Below are positions 51,217 through 60,436 of a stretch of 64,000 nt of DNA, piece by piece. The notes beneath the pieces were generated by a model. The model was given only the letters and a program-made list of their open reading frames with translations, was not told the origin of the DNA and did not search any database. This DNA comes from Streptomyces griseus. GTDB lineage: Bacteria; Actinomycetota; Actinomycetes; Streptomycetales; Streptomycetaceae. Within the stretch, counting starts at the first letter, position 1; every line of letters starts with the position of its first letter. Both the position numbers and the translations under genes were made by a program. The stretch covers positions 2,006,313 to 2,070,312 of the forward strand of contig NZ_MDKB01000002.1 of assembly GCF_001715295.1 (NCBI RefSeq). Direction: 5' to 3'.

Positions 51217-51597
51217 AGGAGTCCTCCGGTCGGGGGTGGCGGTGATGGCATGGCGAAGCACATGCCGACCAGACTTCCCGGCGCCCCTGTGGAGATTTCT
51301 GTCCTGTTGTCGTTGGTTTCGTCGGCGATGACCAGCTGATCTGCTCCGTCGGCGAAGTGGCCATCCTACCTGCGATGCCGTAATCCGGTCCGGTGCGTGG
51401 GCCGGGACCCAGGCCCAGGACCGGTCGGGCGCGGCAGCTGTTCCACGAAAGGCGTGGCCGACCGGGCGCGCACCACAGGGCACGAGGGGCACCCGGCGCG
51501 TTGCCGGATGCCCCTCGGAGCCGTACAGGTCCACGCCGGCTCCAGCCCTGTGCCGGTTCCGGCTCGGATGCTGATGCGGGTTCGCGGAGTCGGGCCG
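51217..51597. other. Intergenic region between acs and nhaA
   Basis: This contains the nhaA promoter side and, at 51483-51517, the acs terminator. No gene is seen. Confidence 0.5.
51483..51517 (-). terminator. acs terminator hairpin
   Basis: The 15-bp arms (51483-51497, 51503-51517) have a 5-nt loop. The single non-Watson-Crick position becomes a G-U pair only in minus-strand RNA, which fits termination of acs, 80 nt after its stop. Confidence 0.7.
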
Positions 51598-53556
51598 TCA
51601 GTCCTCGGAAGGAGCTGAGGGCAGTTGCGTCTGGATCAGGGACATGACCGAGGAATCGGTGAGCGTGGTGACGTCGCCCAGCTCCCGGTTCTCGGCGACG
51701 TCGCGCAGGAGACGGCGCATGATCTTGCCGGAGCGGGTCTTGGGCAGTTCGGCCACGGGCAGGACTCGCTTGGGCTTGGCGATCGGGCCGAGTGTCGTGC
51801 CGACGTGGTTGCGGAGTTCGGCGACGAGCTCTTCGGACGTGGTCGCCGTGCCGCGCAGTATCACGAAGGCGACGATGGCCTGTCCGGTCGTCGCGTCGTT
51901 CGCGCCGACCACGGCCGCCTCGGCGACCGCCGGGTGCGACACGAGAGCCGACTCGACCTCGGTGGTGGAGATGTTGTGGCCGGACACGAGCATGACGTCG
52001 TCGACCCGTCCCAGCAGCCAGATGTCACCGTCGTGGTCCTTCTTGGCACCGTCCCCGGCGAAGTACCTGCCCTCGAACCGGGACCAGTAGGTGTCCAGGA
52101 AACGCTGGTCGTCGCCCCAGATGGTGCGGAGCATCGACGGCCACGGCTCGGTGAGGACGAGATAGCCGCCCCCGCCGTCCGGCACCTCGCGGGCCTCGTC
52201 GTCCACGACCGTGGCGGAGACACCGGGCAGGGCGCGCTGGGCCGAACCGGGTTTGGTCGCGGTGACCCCGGGCAGCGGCGCGATCATCATCGCGCCCGTC
52301 TCGGTCTGCCACCACGTGTCCACGATCGGGCACCTGTCCCCACCGATGTTCTTGCGGTACCACATCCAGGCCTCGGGGTTGATCGGCTCCCCCACCGAAC
52401 CGAGCACGCGCAGGGACGACAGGTCGAACTTGGCGGGGATGTCGTCACCCCACTTCATGAACGTACGGATCGCCGTCGGCGCGGTGTAGAGGATCGTCAC
52501 GCCGTACTTCTGGACGATCTCCCAGAACCGCCCCTGATGCGGGGTGTCGGGGGTGCCCTCGTACATGACCTGTGTCGCCCCGTTGGCCAGCGGGCCGTAG
52601 ACGATGTACGAGTGTCCGGTCACCCAGCCGATGTCCGCGGTGCACCAGTACACATCCGACTCGGGCTTCAGGTCGAACACCGCATGGTGCGTATAGGCCG
52701 TCTGGGTGAGGTAACCACCCGAGGTGTGCAGGATGCCCTTCGGCTTGCCCGTCGTTCCCGAGGTGTACAGGATGAACAGGGGCTGCTCCGCGTCGAACGC
52801 CTCAGGGGTGTGCTCGGCGGACTGCCGGCCCGTGACGTCGTGCCACCAGACGTCCCGGCCCTCCGTCCACGCGGTGTCCTGCCCGGTGCGCCGGACCACG
52901 ATCACATGCTCGACGCTCTCGATACGCGAGACGGCGTCATCCACGGCGGGCTTGAGCGCGGACGGTTTGCCCCGGCGGTACCCGCCGTCGGCGGTGATGA
53001 CGACCTTCGCGTCGGCGTCCTGGATACGTGCGGCGATCGCATCCGCGGAGAAACCGCCGAAGACCACCGAATGCGCTGCGCCGATACGGGCGCAGGCCAG
53101 CATCGCGACGGCGGCTTCGGGGATCATGGGCAGGTAGACGGCGACCCGGTCGCCCTTGCCGACACCGAGCTCGATGAGGGCGTTGGCGGCCCGGGAGACC
53201 TCGTCCTTCAGCTCCGCGTAGGTGATCGCGCGGCTGTCCCCGGGCTCGCCCTCGAAGTGGATGGCGACCCGGTCGCCGTTGCCCGCCTCGACATGACGGT
53301 CCACGCAGTTGTACGCGACGTTGAGGGTGCCGTCCGCAAACCACTTCGCGAAGGGCGGATTGCTCCAGTCGAGCGTCTCGGTCGGCTCCGTGGCCCAGGT
53401 CAGACGACGGGCCTGCTCGGCCCAGAAGCCCAGCCTGTCCGCCTCGGCCTGCTCGTACGCCTCCGCTGTGACGTTGGCGTTCGCGGCCAGATCGGCAGGC
53501 GGTGCGAACCGCCGCTCCTCCTTGAGCAGATTGGAGAGGGAGGAAGGCTCGCTCAT
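51598..53556 (-). CDS. acs: Acetyl-CoA synthetase
   Basis: The 652-residue AMP-forming ligase activates acetate to acetyl-CoA. Motifs are the P-loop YTSGTTGKPKGILHT, WWQTETGAMM, the hinge region RVDDVMLVSGHNISTTEVES and the C-terminal PKTRSGKIMRRLLR, whose Lys is the usual acetylation site controlling activity. ATG 53556 has AGGAGACCGCAGG upstream and overlaps by ATGA the stop of a 16-residue mini-ORF that copies its N-terminal codons. Confidence 0.96.
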   Translation of the reverse strand: MSEPSSLSNLLKEERRFAPPADLAANANVTAEAYEQAEADRLGFWAEQARRLTWATEPTETLDWSNPPFAKWFADGTLNVAYNCVDRHVEAGNGDRVAIHFEGEPGDSRAITYAELKDEVSRAANALIELGVGKGDRVAVYLPMIPEAAVAMLACARIGAAHSVVFGGFSADAIAARIQDADAKVVITADGGYRRGKPSALKPAVDDAVSRIESVEHVIVVRRTGQDTAWTEGRDVWWHDVTGRQSAEHTPEAFDAEQPLFILYTSGTTGKPKGILHTSGGYLTQTAYTHHAVFDLKPESDVYWCTADIGWVTGHSYIVYGPLANGATQVMYEGTPDTPHQGRFWEIVQKYGVTILYTAPTAIRTFMKWGDDIPAKFDLSSLRVLGSVGEPINPEAWMWYRKNIGGDRCPIVDTWWQTETGAMMIAPLPGVTATKPGSAQRALPGVSATVVDDEAREVPDGGGGYLVLTEPWPSMLRTIWGDDQRFLDTYWSRFEGRYFAGDGAKKDHDGDIWLLGRVDDVMLVSGHNISTTEVESALVSHPAVAEAAVVGANDATTGQAIVAFVILRGTATTSEELVAELRNHVGTTLGPIAKPKRVLPVAELPKTRSGKIMRRLLRDVAENRELGDVTTLTDSSVMSLIQTQLPSAPSED

Positions 53557-53603
53557 CCTGCGGTCTCCTCCTTGAGCAGATTGGCCAGGCTTTCGTTGCT
53601 CAC
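53553..53603 (-). CDS. 16-residue leader ORF duplicated from the acs 5' end
   Basis: GTG 53603 with a GGGAGAT Shine-Dalgarno encodes VSNESLANLLKEETAG, then TGA, which overlaps the acs ATG as ATGA. The NLLKEE part and 20 identical bases (CCAATCTGCTCAAGGAGGAG) recur in acs itself (SNLLKEER). The offset between copies is 47 bp, so a fusion is out of frame. It may be a translated coupling leader created by a short duplication. Confidence 0.6.
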   Translation of the reverse strand: MSNESLANLLKEETAG

Positions 53604-53724
53604 GACATCTCCCATTCCCAGGGTGTCCGTTGTGTCCCGGAGGACAGCTCATCAGGCCACAGGCCGGGTGACAAGTGTCTGCCGGGAATTGGTGTAGACC
53701 TGTGTCCCGTGTAGGGGGTCACGT

Positions 53725-53768
53725 GTTCCGCTTCCGCAGGCGCTGTCGTGCGGACGCGGAAGCGGAAC
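53725..53768 (-). terminator. Terminator hairpin of the SulP-CA gene
   Basis: The 13-bp perfect arms (53725-53737, 53756-53768) have an 18-nt loop, 45 nt after the stop at 53813. They also lie upstream of acs. Confidence 0.6.
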
Positions 53769-53812
53769 CACAAGGTCTCACAGGGGTCTCACGGGCCTGG
53801 GATGCGAGAGGT

Positions 53813-56389
53813 TCAGACGCCGAGCGCTGGGTCGGGCCTCCCGGAGGCAGCGAGTTCCGGGCCGGGGCACGTGCGGGACGGTGCACGTGACGGAGATTGA
53901 GGGTCGATCTCGGACTCCGCGCCGGCAGTGACCCGGACGAAGACCTCGTCGGGGCCGGTCCCCGAACTGGCGCCTTCGGTGAGCAGGTAGGCCTGCGCTT
54001 CCCCGACGTGGAAGTACATACCGTGCAACTGGAGGGTTCCCGAAGCCAGTCGGCGTGCCACCGCATGGTGTGCGCGCAGGTGCTCCAGTTGCTGCACCAC
54101 GTTGGTCAGGCAGAGTTGCTCCACCGCGTCGGTGGGCAGGCGCCCGGCGATCCGCGCCCAGGAGTGATGGCGGGAGCGCATGCGTTCCAGGCTCGGCCTG
54201 CCGTGCCGCAGCCATCGCCACAAGGGCGTGGGAGGAATCTCCGGTGGGGCGTCCAGCAGAGCCTGCATGGCCCCGCATCCGGAGTGCCCGCAGACAGTGA
54301 TGGACTCGACCTGGAGAACATCCACCGCGTACTCGATCGCGGCGGCCACGGAGTCGTCGTGTCTCCCCGCGCTCTCGGTGTCGGGTGGCGGCACGAGATT
54401 GCCGACGTTGCGCACGGTGAAGAGGTCACCCGGGCCGCTCGCCGTGATCATGCTCGTGACCAGGCGGGAGTCGGCGCAGGTGAGGAACAGCTGGGAGGGC
54501 TTCTGCCCCTCGGTCGCCAGCCGGGCCAGCTCCTCACGGACCAACGGGGCTGTGGTGCGCTGGAAGGAGCTCAGGCCGCTGAGCAACTGGTGACGGCTCG
54601 GGCGGGCCGGTACGGAAGCAGCTGTCACAGCCGGTGACGCGGCTGTCGGGTGGGCTTGCGCGGTGTGCGACATGGAGTCGCCGATGGTGGTGGCCGGCGG
54701 GGCGGCATCGGAGACGTCGTGTCCGGCCCGGCCGTGACAGTGATGATTGCGCCACGGTGTCCATGGCCGGCAGCAGGAGTGGGCAGCTGATGCCGGCTCG
54801 GCGATCCGGCCCCCGGAACGGCCGGCGAGGACGACGGCGCCACCCTGCGCGGTCCGGGCCGTATACCAGTCCTGAATGGTCTCGTACGCCGCGTGATCCA
54901 TGAAGAAGCCGTCGAGCTCCAGGACCACGTCGGCCCCCTCGGGGAGGTGGTTGAGCAGGCGGCTCAGCCGGGGAACCGCGAGAAAGGTCAACTGCCCGCG
55001 GACGGATACCAGCAATCGTCCGTCCTGCTCCGTCACGGTGATCCGCGTGCGGGCCAGCCGGTGCAGGGCGATGGCCACCGCCACGAGGATCCCGACGGCC
55101 ACGCCCGTCAGCACGCCCGCCACGATCACTCCCGTGATCGTCGCCCCGTACACCAGGAATTCACGGTGCCTGTGCACCTTGCGGATGTGGGCGAAGCTGA
55201 CCATCTGGATGCCCACCACCAGCACAAGGGCGGCAAGGGATGCCAGCGGAATCCACTCCAGCGCCGTGACGAGCAGTACGGCGGCCAGCAGTATCCAGAC
55301 ACCGTGCAGCACCGTAGCGGCGCGGCCGGTCGCTCCTGCCCGCACATTCGCCGAGCTGCGCACGGCGCCGCCGGACACGGGGAGGCCTCCACAGAGCCCG
55401 GCCAGTGCGTTGGCGACGCCTTGGGCCCGGAGCTCCCTGTCGAGGTCGGACCGTTGGACGGGACGGCACGGCGTCGCTCCGTCCTTGGACGCGGCCGACG
55501 CCCGCTCGGCAGCCAGTTTGTCGACGGAGACGGCAGCCAGCAGTGATTCGAGACTGGCGACGAGCATGACCGTCAACATCGCGGTGGCGAGCGCTGCCAC
55601 CGGCCCGTCCGGCAGTTCGGCGAGGGCGTGCGAGCTCCACGACGGCAGATCCACCCGGGCGATCCCGGGGGTGGCCACCGCTGCCACCGCTGTCGATACT
55701 CCGACGGCGACGAGCGCGGCGGGAATTCTGCCGAGCGTCGAGCCGACACGCCCTGGCATCCGCGGCCAGAGGATGAGAAGGGCGACGGTCAATGCGCCGA
55801 CGGCGAGTGCGGCAGGATGCATCCGCCCCAGCTGAGCCGGCAGCGACCAGGCGTTGGCCAGGGCGGAGCTCTGGGGTGTGCCACCCAGCATCACGTGCAG
55901 TTGCGCGAGCGCAATGGCCACGCCGATACCGGCGAGCGTTCCGTGCACGATGGCGGGGCTGACGGCAAGTGCACTACGGGCGGCTTTCAGAGATCCCAGC
56001 AGAACCTGCAGAAGCCCGGCTCCGATGGTGATCGCACACGTGGTGCGCCAGCCGTACAGCTGGATCAACTCGGCCGTGACGACCGTCAGTCCTGCCGACG
56101 GCCCGCTGACCTGCAGAGGGGTACCGCCGAGCAGCCCGGCGACGATGCCGCCGATGGCCGCGGAGACCAGACCGGCTGCCAACGGGGCGTCCATGGCCAC
56201 GGCGAGGCCGAGTGACATGGGTACGGCGATCAGGAAGACGGTGATCGACGCGGACACGTCGGCGCCTGAAACGCGGAGTCGACGGCGGTGGGGCGGTGGC
56301 GGGCTATGAGGGCGCTTGAATCCCGACGCGCGGGAAGGGCGCGAACTGCGGGATGAGTGGTCATTGCGTGTAGGGGCACAGGCAGGCAT
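53813..56389 (-). CDS. SulP-family transporter fused to beta-carbonic anhydrase
   Basis: The protein has 858 residues. The N-terminal about 440 form a SulP permease (ITVFLIAVPMSLGLAVAM; LQVSGPSAGLTVV; LASLESLLAAVSVDKLA). A STAS domain follows (LLVSVRGQLTFLAVPRLSRL; VVLELDGFFMD). After a linker, residues about 610-810 are a beta-carbonic anhydrase with zinc ligands and dyad in FLTCADSRLV and CGHSGCGAMQ. Such fusions are thought to take up bicarbonate or sulphate and couple it to CO2/HCO3- interconversion. ATG 56389 has GGAGGAGACGGG upstream. A Pro/Arg-rich tail extends the C-terminus. Confidence 0.93.
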   Translation of the reverse strand: MPACAPTRNDHSSRSSRPSRASGFKRPHSPPPPHRRRLRVSGADVSASITVFLIAVPMSLGLAVAMDAPLAAGLVSAAIGGIVAGLLGGTPLQVSGPSAGLTVVTAELIQLYGWRTTCAITIGAGLLQVLLGSLKAARSALAVSPAIVHGTLAGIGVAIALAQLHVMLGGTPQSSALANAWSLPAQLGRMHPAALAVGALTVALLILWPRMPGRVGSTLGRIPAALVAVGVSTAVAAVATPGIARVDLPSWSSHALAELPDGPVAALATAMLTVMLVASLESLLAAVSVDKLAAERASAASKDGATPCRPVQRSDLDRELRAQGVANALAGLCGGLPVSGGAVRSSANVRAGATGRAATVLHGVWILLAAVLLVTALEWIPLASLAALVLVVGIQMVSFAHIRKVHRHREFLVYGATITGVIVAGVLTGVAVGILVAVAIALHRLARTRITVTEQDGRLLVSVRGQLTFLAVPRLSRLLNHLPEGADVVLELDGFFMDHAAYETIQDWYTARTAQGGAVVLAGRSGGRIAEPASAAHSCCRPWTPWRNHHCHGRAGHDVSDAAPPATTIGDSMSHTAQAHPTAASPAVTAASVPARPSRHQLLSGLSSFQRTTAPLVREELARLATEGQKPSQLFLTCADSRLVTSMITASGPGDLFTVRNVGNLVPPPDTESAGRHDDSVAAAIEYAVDVLQVESITVCGHSGCGAMQALLDAPPEIPPTPLWRWLRHGRPSLERMRSRHHSWARIAGRLPTDAVEQLCLTNVVQQLEHLRAHHAVARRLASGTLQLHGMYFHVGEAQAYLLTEGASSGTGPDEVFVRVTAGAESEIDPQSPSRAPSRTCPGPELAASGRPDPALGV

Positions 56390-56674
56390 GGTCCCGTCTC
56401 CTCCGGGGCGGCGCGGTCGCGAATTCGATAGGGGCGCGGCGGTGGGTCACGGCATGCGACGGCGAGGTAGGGCAACTCTCGGTAAATGAATCGTAATGGA
56501 GAGTAAAGAAAAGTGGCCACACTTTCGAGCAAATAGGCTCTAACCTCACTCTTTAAGGTGAATAAGTAGATTTTCGTCCCGTTTGTCGTACTGGTCTTTC
56601 GAGGGTGCGTGCGACGTTGGCCGCGCCGTGTCTGCGCGACGACGCGCGACTCCTGCAAGAAAGAGGGTGGACGG
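56390..56674. promoter_or_regulatory. AT-rich divergent promoter region
   Basis: This is the region between the divergent SulP-CA and deacetylase genes. Positions about 56475-56585 are strikingly AT-rich for this genome (many A/T runs such as AGTAAAGAAAAG and TTTAAGGTGAATAAG). This suggests promoter(s) or nucleoid-protein binding. No exact -35/-10 pair is assigned. Confidence 0.45.
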
Positions 56675-57973
56675 ATGGGTGCCGGAAAGACGCTCGCCCT
56701 GGGCACTGTGGCCGTGGCGCTGATCACAGGACTGGCCGGGTGCTCAGGCCCTGGTGGCGCGGGTTCGACGGTGGAGCGGAAGGCCACGCCGGGCTCGGAG
56801 GAACGTTCCCCGGCGGCAGCCCCCAAGGGTGCTGTCAGGCTCATCGGTGACGGGTCCACCGCCTTCACCGGAGCGCAGCCGGGGCTTCCCGCGGCCAAAC
56901 CCCTGAAAGCGGGCCAGAAGCCCCCGCAGTTCGTGGTGTTCTCGTGGGACGGGGCCGGAGAGGACAGTCAGAAGCTGTTCTCGCACTTCCGTGAGGTGTC
57001 GAAGAAGTACGGCGCGAAGATGACCTACTTCCTCAGTGGCGTGTACCTCTTGCCGGAGGAGAAGAAGGCCCTTTACGACCCGCCCCAGCACTCGGCGGGC
57101 CGGTCCGACATCGGTTTCAACGATACCGAGGGGATTCGCGACACCCTCGCGGAGTTGCGGGCCGCATGGCGGGACGGCAACGAGATCGGCACCCACTTCA
57201 ACGGGCACTTCTGTGGCCCGGACGGCGGCGTCGGAACATGGTCGGTCGAGGAGTGGAAGAGCGAGATCCTCCAGGCGAAGGCCTTCGTGAAGGGCTGGAA
57301 GACCAACACCCCGGCTCTCAAGGCGGAAGCGCCACTGCCGTTCGACTATGACAAGGAGCTGGTCGGCGCCCGTACGCCCTGTCTGGAGGGGCAGAAGAAC
57401 ATGGTCGCAGCGGCGCGGACGATGGGCTTCCGCTATGACTCCAGCGGCATCGGCAACCAAGTCTGGCCCGCCAGGAAGGACGGCCTCTGGGACCTTCCCC
57501 TGCAGCTCGTCCCGGTGCCGGGCCGAGCCTTCGAGACCCTTTCGATGGACTACAACTTCATGTTCAATCAGTCCGGCACGACGCAAGGGGACCCGGACCG
57601 ACACGCGTTCTGGGGCAATCAGATGCGCGACGGCCTGCTTCAGGCGTTCGACCGTGCTTACAAGGGGAACAGGGCTCCGCTGATCATCGGCAACCACTTC
57701 GAGTCCTGGAACGGCGGCACGTACATGCGAGCCGTCGAGGAAACGATCAAAACGGTATGCACCCAGCAGGACGTGCGCTGCGTCTCCTTCAGGCAACTCG
57801 CCGACTGGCTGGATGCTCAGGACCCGGCGGTGCTCGCCAAACTCCGGACACTGAAGGTCGGCCAGAAGCCCGAGCCCGGGTGGTCGGCGTTCCTCGCGGG
57901 GACCGCCCCGGGCAAGCCCGTGGCCAGCCCGGTGCCCGCCAGGCCGGCGGATCAGGCCGGCGCCGGTAGGTAA
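56675..57973 (+). CDS. Lipoprotein polysaccharide deacetylase
   Basis: The 432-residue protein has a type II signal peptide (MGAGKTLALGTVAVALITGL, lipobox LAGC with Cys at about residue 23). A NodB-like domain follows, with the first motif VVFSWDGAGEDSQ and second EIGTHFNGHFC (HxxxH metal ligands). Further conserved parts are SEILQAKAFVKGW, VGARTPCLEG and LIIGNHFESWNGG. It probably deacetylates a cell-surface or extracellular glycan. ATG 56675 has AGAGGG upstream; the longer frame is leader sequence. Confidence 0.9.
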   Translation: MGAGKTLALGTVAVALITGLAGCSGPGGAGSTVERKATPGSEERSPAAAPKGAVRLIGDGSTAFTGAQPGLPAAKPLKAGQKPPQFVVFSWDGAGEDSQKLFSHFREVSKKYGAKMTYFLSGVYLLPEEKKALYDPPQHSAGRSDIGFNDTEGIRDTLAELRAAWRDGNEIGTHFNGHFCGPDGGVGTWSVEEWKSEILQAKAFVKGWKTNTPALKAEAPLPFDYDKELVGARTPCLEGQKNMVAAARTMGFRYDSSGIGNQVWPARKDGLWDLPLQLVPVPGRAFETLSMDYNFMFNQSGTTQGDPDRHAFWGNQMRDGLLQAFDRAYKGNRAPLIIGNHFESWNGGTYMRAVEETIKTVCTQQDVRCVSFRQLADWLDAQDPAVLAKLRTLKVGQKPEPGWSAFLAGTAPGKPVASPVPARPADQAGAGR

Positions 57974-58063
57974 GGGCGTTGACGGGGACGCGGAGGGGGG
58001 CGTGCGCCCGCATCGGTCCGCCCCACCCCTGTGGCTCCGGGCTGGTCCGGGCGTACGTCCTCG

Positions 58064-59059
58064 TCAGGCCGGCTGGTCGACAGCCTCCAGGCGGCCCTGC
58101 TCGTGCAGCACGAAGGCGGGGTCGACCTGGGCGGCCAGGTCGGCGCCCGTCTTCTCGTTGCCCCAGCTCTCCGCGTTCTTGAGATGGAAGTGGACCATCT
58201 GCCGCGTGTACCGCTCCCAATCCCGATGCCCGTACGAGTCCTCCGCAGCGTCCTGGAGAGCCTGCAGTGCCATGCGGTTGTCCGCCTCGAGCAGGTCGAA
58301 TGGGGCCGGCCTCCCCTTTTCCATGGTCCTGACCCAGTCGGAATGCCCGACGCCGACCAGAAGGTCGTCACCGACCTCCGAGCGCAGGAAGTCCAGGTCG
58401 TCCCGGCCCTGCACCTTGTTGCCGACGACCCGCAGAGCGACACCGAAGTCGCGCGCGTACTCCTTGTACTGCCGGTACACCGAAACTCCCTTCCGGGTGG
58501 GCTCGGCCACCAGGAAGGTCATGTCGAAGCGGGTGAACATTCCTGAGGCGAAGGAATCCGACCCCGCCGTCATGTCGACCACCACGTACTCGTCCGGTCC
58601 GTCGACCAAGTGGTTGAGGCAGAGTTCCACCGCGCCGACCTTGGAGTGGTAGCAGGCCACCCCCAGATCCTCATCGGTGAACGGGCCGGTCACCATGAGC
58701 CGGATGTCACCGTCGTCCAGTCGGACCGTGGTCGCGCAGGTGTCGTAGACCGGATTGTCCTCCCGCACGCGGAGCAGGCGTGAACCCTCGCCCGGCGGTG
58801 TCGTCTTGATCATCGTCGCGGTGGACGCGATGCGGGGGTTGCTGCCGCGCAGGTAGTCCTTGATGAGGGGCAGGTGCGCACCCATCGCGGGCAGGGCGGT
58901 GGCCTCCGTCTCGTCGAGGCCCAGAGCGGTTGCCAGGTGCTGGTTGATGTCGGCGTCCACGGCCATGACGTGGGCTTCGTTGGCAGCGAGGTGGCGGATG
59001 AAGAGCGAGGACAGCGTGGTCTTCCCGCTGCCGCCCTTCCCTACGAAAGCGATCTTCAT
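58064..59059 (-). CDS. CooC/MinD-like P-loop ATPase
   Basis: The 331-residue protein has a deviant Walker A FVGKGGSGKTTLSS with signature Lys, VDADINQHLATALG (switch I) and VVVDMTAGSDSF (Walker B/switch II). It resembles CooC-type ATPases that insert nickel or other cofactors. The invariant CxC metal motif of CooC was not identified: the cysteines visible (YDTCATT, VACYHS, ELCLNH) are not arranged so. The client is unknown. ATG 59059 is preferred over GTG 59065 because TAGGTGA lies upstream. It is divergent from the Fic-like gene. Confidence 0.8.
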   Translation of the reverse strand: MKIAFVGKGGSGKTTLSSLFIRHLAANEAHVMAVDADINQHLATALGLDETEATALPAMGAHLPLIKDYLRGSNPRIASTATMIKTTPPGEGSRLLRVREDNPVYDTCATTVRLDDGDIRLMVTGPFTDEDLGVACYHSKVGAVELCLNHLVDGPDEYVVVDMTAGSDSFASGMFTRFDMTFLVAEPTRKGVSVYRQYKEYARDFGVALRVVGNKVQGRDDLDFLRSEVGDDLLVGVGHSDWVRTMEKGRPAPFDLLEADNRMALQALQDAAEDSYGHRDWERYTRQMVHFHLKNAESWGNEKTGADLAAQVDPAFVLHEQGRLEAVDQPA

Positions 59060-59162
59060 GTTCACCTAGGGTAGCCGGTCAATCGCTCGCCGTTGTCGCT
59101 CGGGGTGAAGAAAACCACTCCTGTGGGGTATCCGTGTGCGGGGGCGCGTAGCCTCCCTACTT

Positions 59163-59987
59163 ATGAGTACGACTTCCTCCGACCCGCTTGCCGCCCTGGG
59201 GACCCTGCCTGGCGTCGCCGAAGCGGTGGGCTCCGTACGCAAAGCGGTGGACCGGGTCTACGGACACCGGGTCATGCGGCGCCGCAGCAACGAGGTGACG
59301 GCGGAGGCGGCCCTGCGCGGTGCCCGCGGTTCCGCGGCCCTTTCGGGCGCGGACTGGAACCTCGAGGAGGTGCGCAGGCGTACGGATTTTCGTGGTGACG
59401 ACGAGGCGTCCACGATGGGTGCGGCGCTGCGTCTGACCGCGGAGGCGGGACAGCTCCTTTCCATCTGGCGGCAGTCGCCGCTGCGGGTTCTCGCGCGGCT
59501 GCATCTCGTCGCGGCCGGCGGGTCGTCGCCCGAGGGGGCCGTCGGCCGGCCTCGCTTGGCAGGAGAGTCCGTCGATGAGCCCCTGATCGAGGCGGCGGTC
59601 CCGGGTGTCGAAGAGATGGCTGGACGGCTCGAAGGGCTGGCGCAGCTGGTCATCGCCGGGAGCGCGGCGCCCGCTCTGGTCACGGCTGCGGTCGTGCACG
59701 GTGAGTTGCTGGCCTTGCGGCCTTTCGTGTCCCACAACGGCCTGGTTGCCCGTACGGCGGAGCGGATCGTATTGGTCGGCAGCGGTCTCGACCCGAAGGC
59801 GATCTGTCCCGCCGAAGTGGGACATGCCGAGCAGGGCAGAGCCGCGTATGTAGCGGCGTTCGAGGGGTACCTTTCCGGGAGGCCGGAAGGTATGGCTGCC
59901 TGGATCGCCCACTGCGGACGGTCGGTCGAACTCGGGGTCAGGGAATCGACGGCGGTGTGCGAAGCGCTCCAGCGCGGTGCCGCCTGA
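59163..59987 (+). CDS. Fic-like protein without catalytic histidine
   Basis: The 274-residue helical protein is related to Fic (filamentation) AMP-transferases. The motif position (canonical HPFxDGNGRxxR) reads RPFVSHNGLVAR at residues 186-197, with His replaced by Arg, DGN by SHN and the Arg after NG by Leu. An upstream GSAALSGADW segment may match the inhibitory helix region. AMPylation is therefore unlikely; it may be a structural or binding descendant. Streptomyces members of this group are often annotated as oxidoreductases without evidence. ATG 59163 lies 8 bp after TAGCCT. Confidence 0.65.
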   Translation: MSTTSSDPLAALGTLPGVAEAVGSVRKAVDRVYGHRVMRRRSNEVTAEAALRGARGSAALSGADWNLEEVRRRTDFRGDDEASTMGAALRLTAEAGQLLSIWRQSPLRVLARLHLVAAGGSSPEGAVGRPRLAGESVDEPLIEAAVPGVEEMAGRLEGLAQLVIAGSAAPALVTAAVVHGELLALRPFVSHNGLVARTAERIVLVGSGLDPKAICPAEVGHAEQGRAAYVAAFEGYLSGRPEGMAAWIAHCGRSVELGVRESTAVCEALQRGAA

Positions 59988-60436
59988 CGGCCCGACCCGG
60001 AGATGCGCCGAGCCGCTGAGCGGCGTCCGGAGTCTCCCGAAAGGGTGCGGCGGTACCGGATCCGGTACCGCCGCTGGCACGTTTGCCCAGTTACCAGGCG
60101 TCCTCGATATGTGCCCATCAGGCCGGCTCTTCGTCCGGTGCCTGGTGTGGCTGGCCCGTAATCGACGGGTCGACGTCGCGTGGGTACTTGGCATCCGTGC
60201 GCGGTCCGTGGGGCCAGTCTGCGTGTGAAGGTCATCCTCTCGGATGTCCTCGGTCTCGCGGGCCGTTGACTCCTTTGTACTCCAGGGTCGGGAGGAGCGG
60301 AAGTGCTGGCCGCGCAACTTTACTTTTGCATTCAAATACGGGCGGTTCGGACACGGTTGAGCTCGTTGCCGCCCAGGTGGCGGGTGGCGCCCCGTACTGT
60401 CACGGCGGCCTTCCGTCGGGCCGGCTCTGCCTTTCG
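59988..60436. other. Intergenic region between convergent genes
   Basis: About 450 bp contain only the palindromic terminator at 60047-60074 that I can identify. The open frames on both strands have no family support. Confidence 0.5.
60047..60074. terminator. Perfect 28-nt palindrome
   Basis: Two 14-bp arms have no loop (centre GGATCC) and lie 60 nt after the Fic-like gene. It is likely a bidirectional terminator; the perfect symmetry also allows a protein-binding site. Confidence 0.65.
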
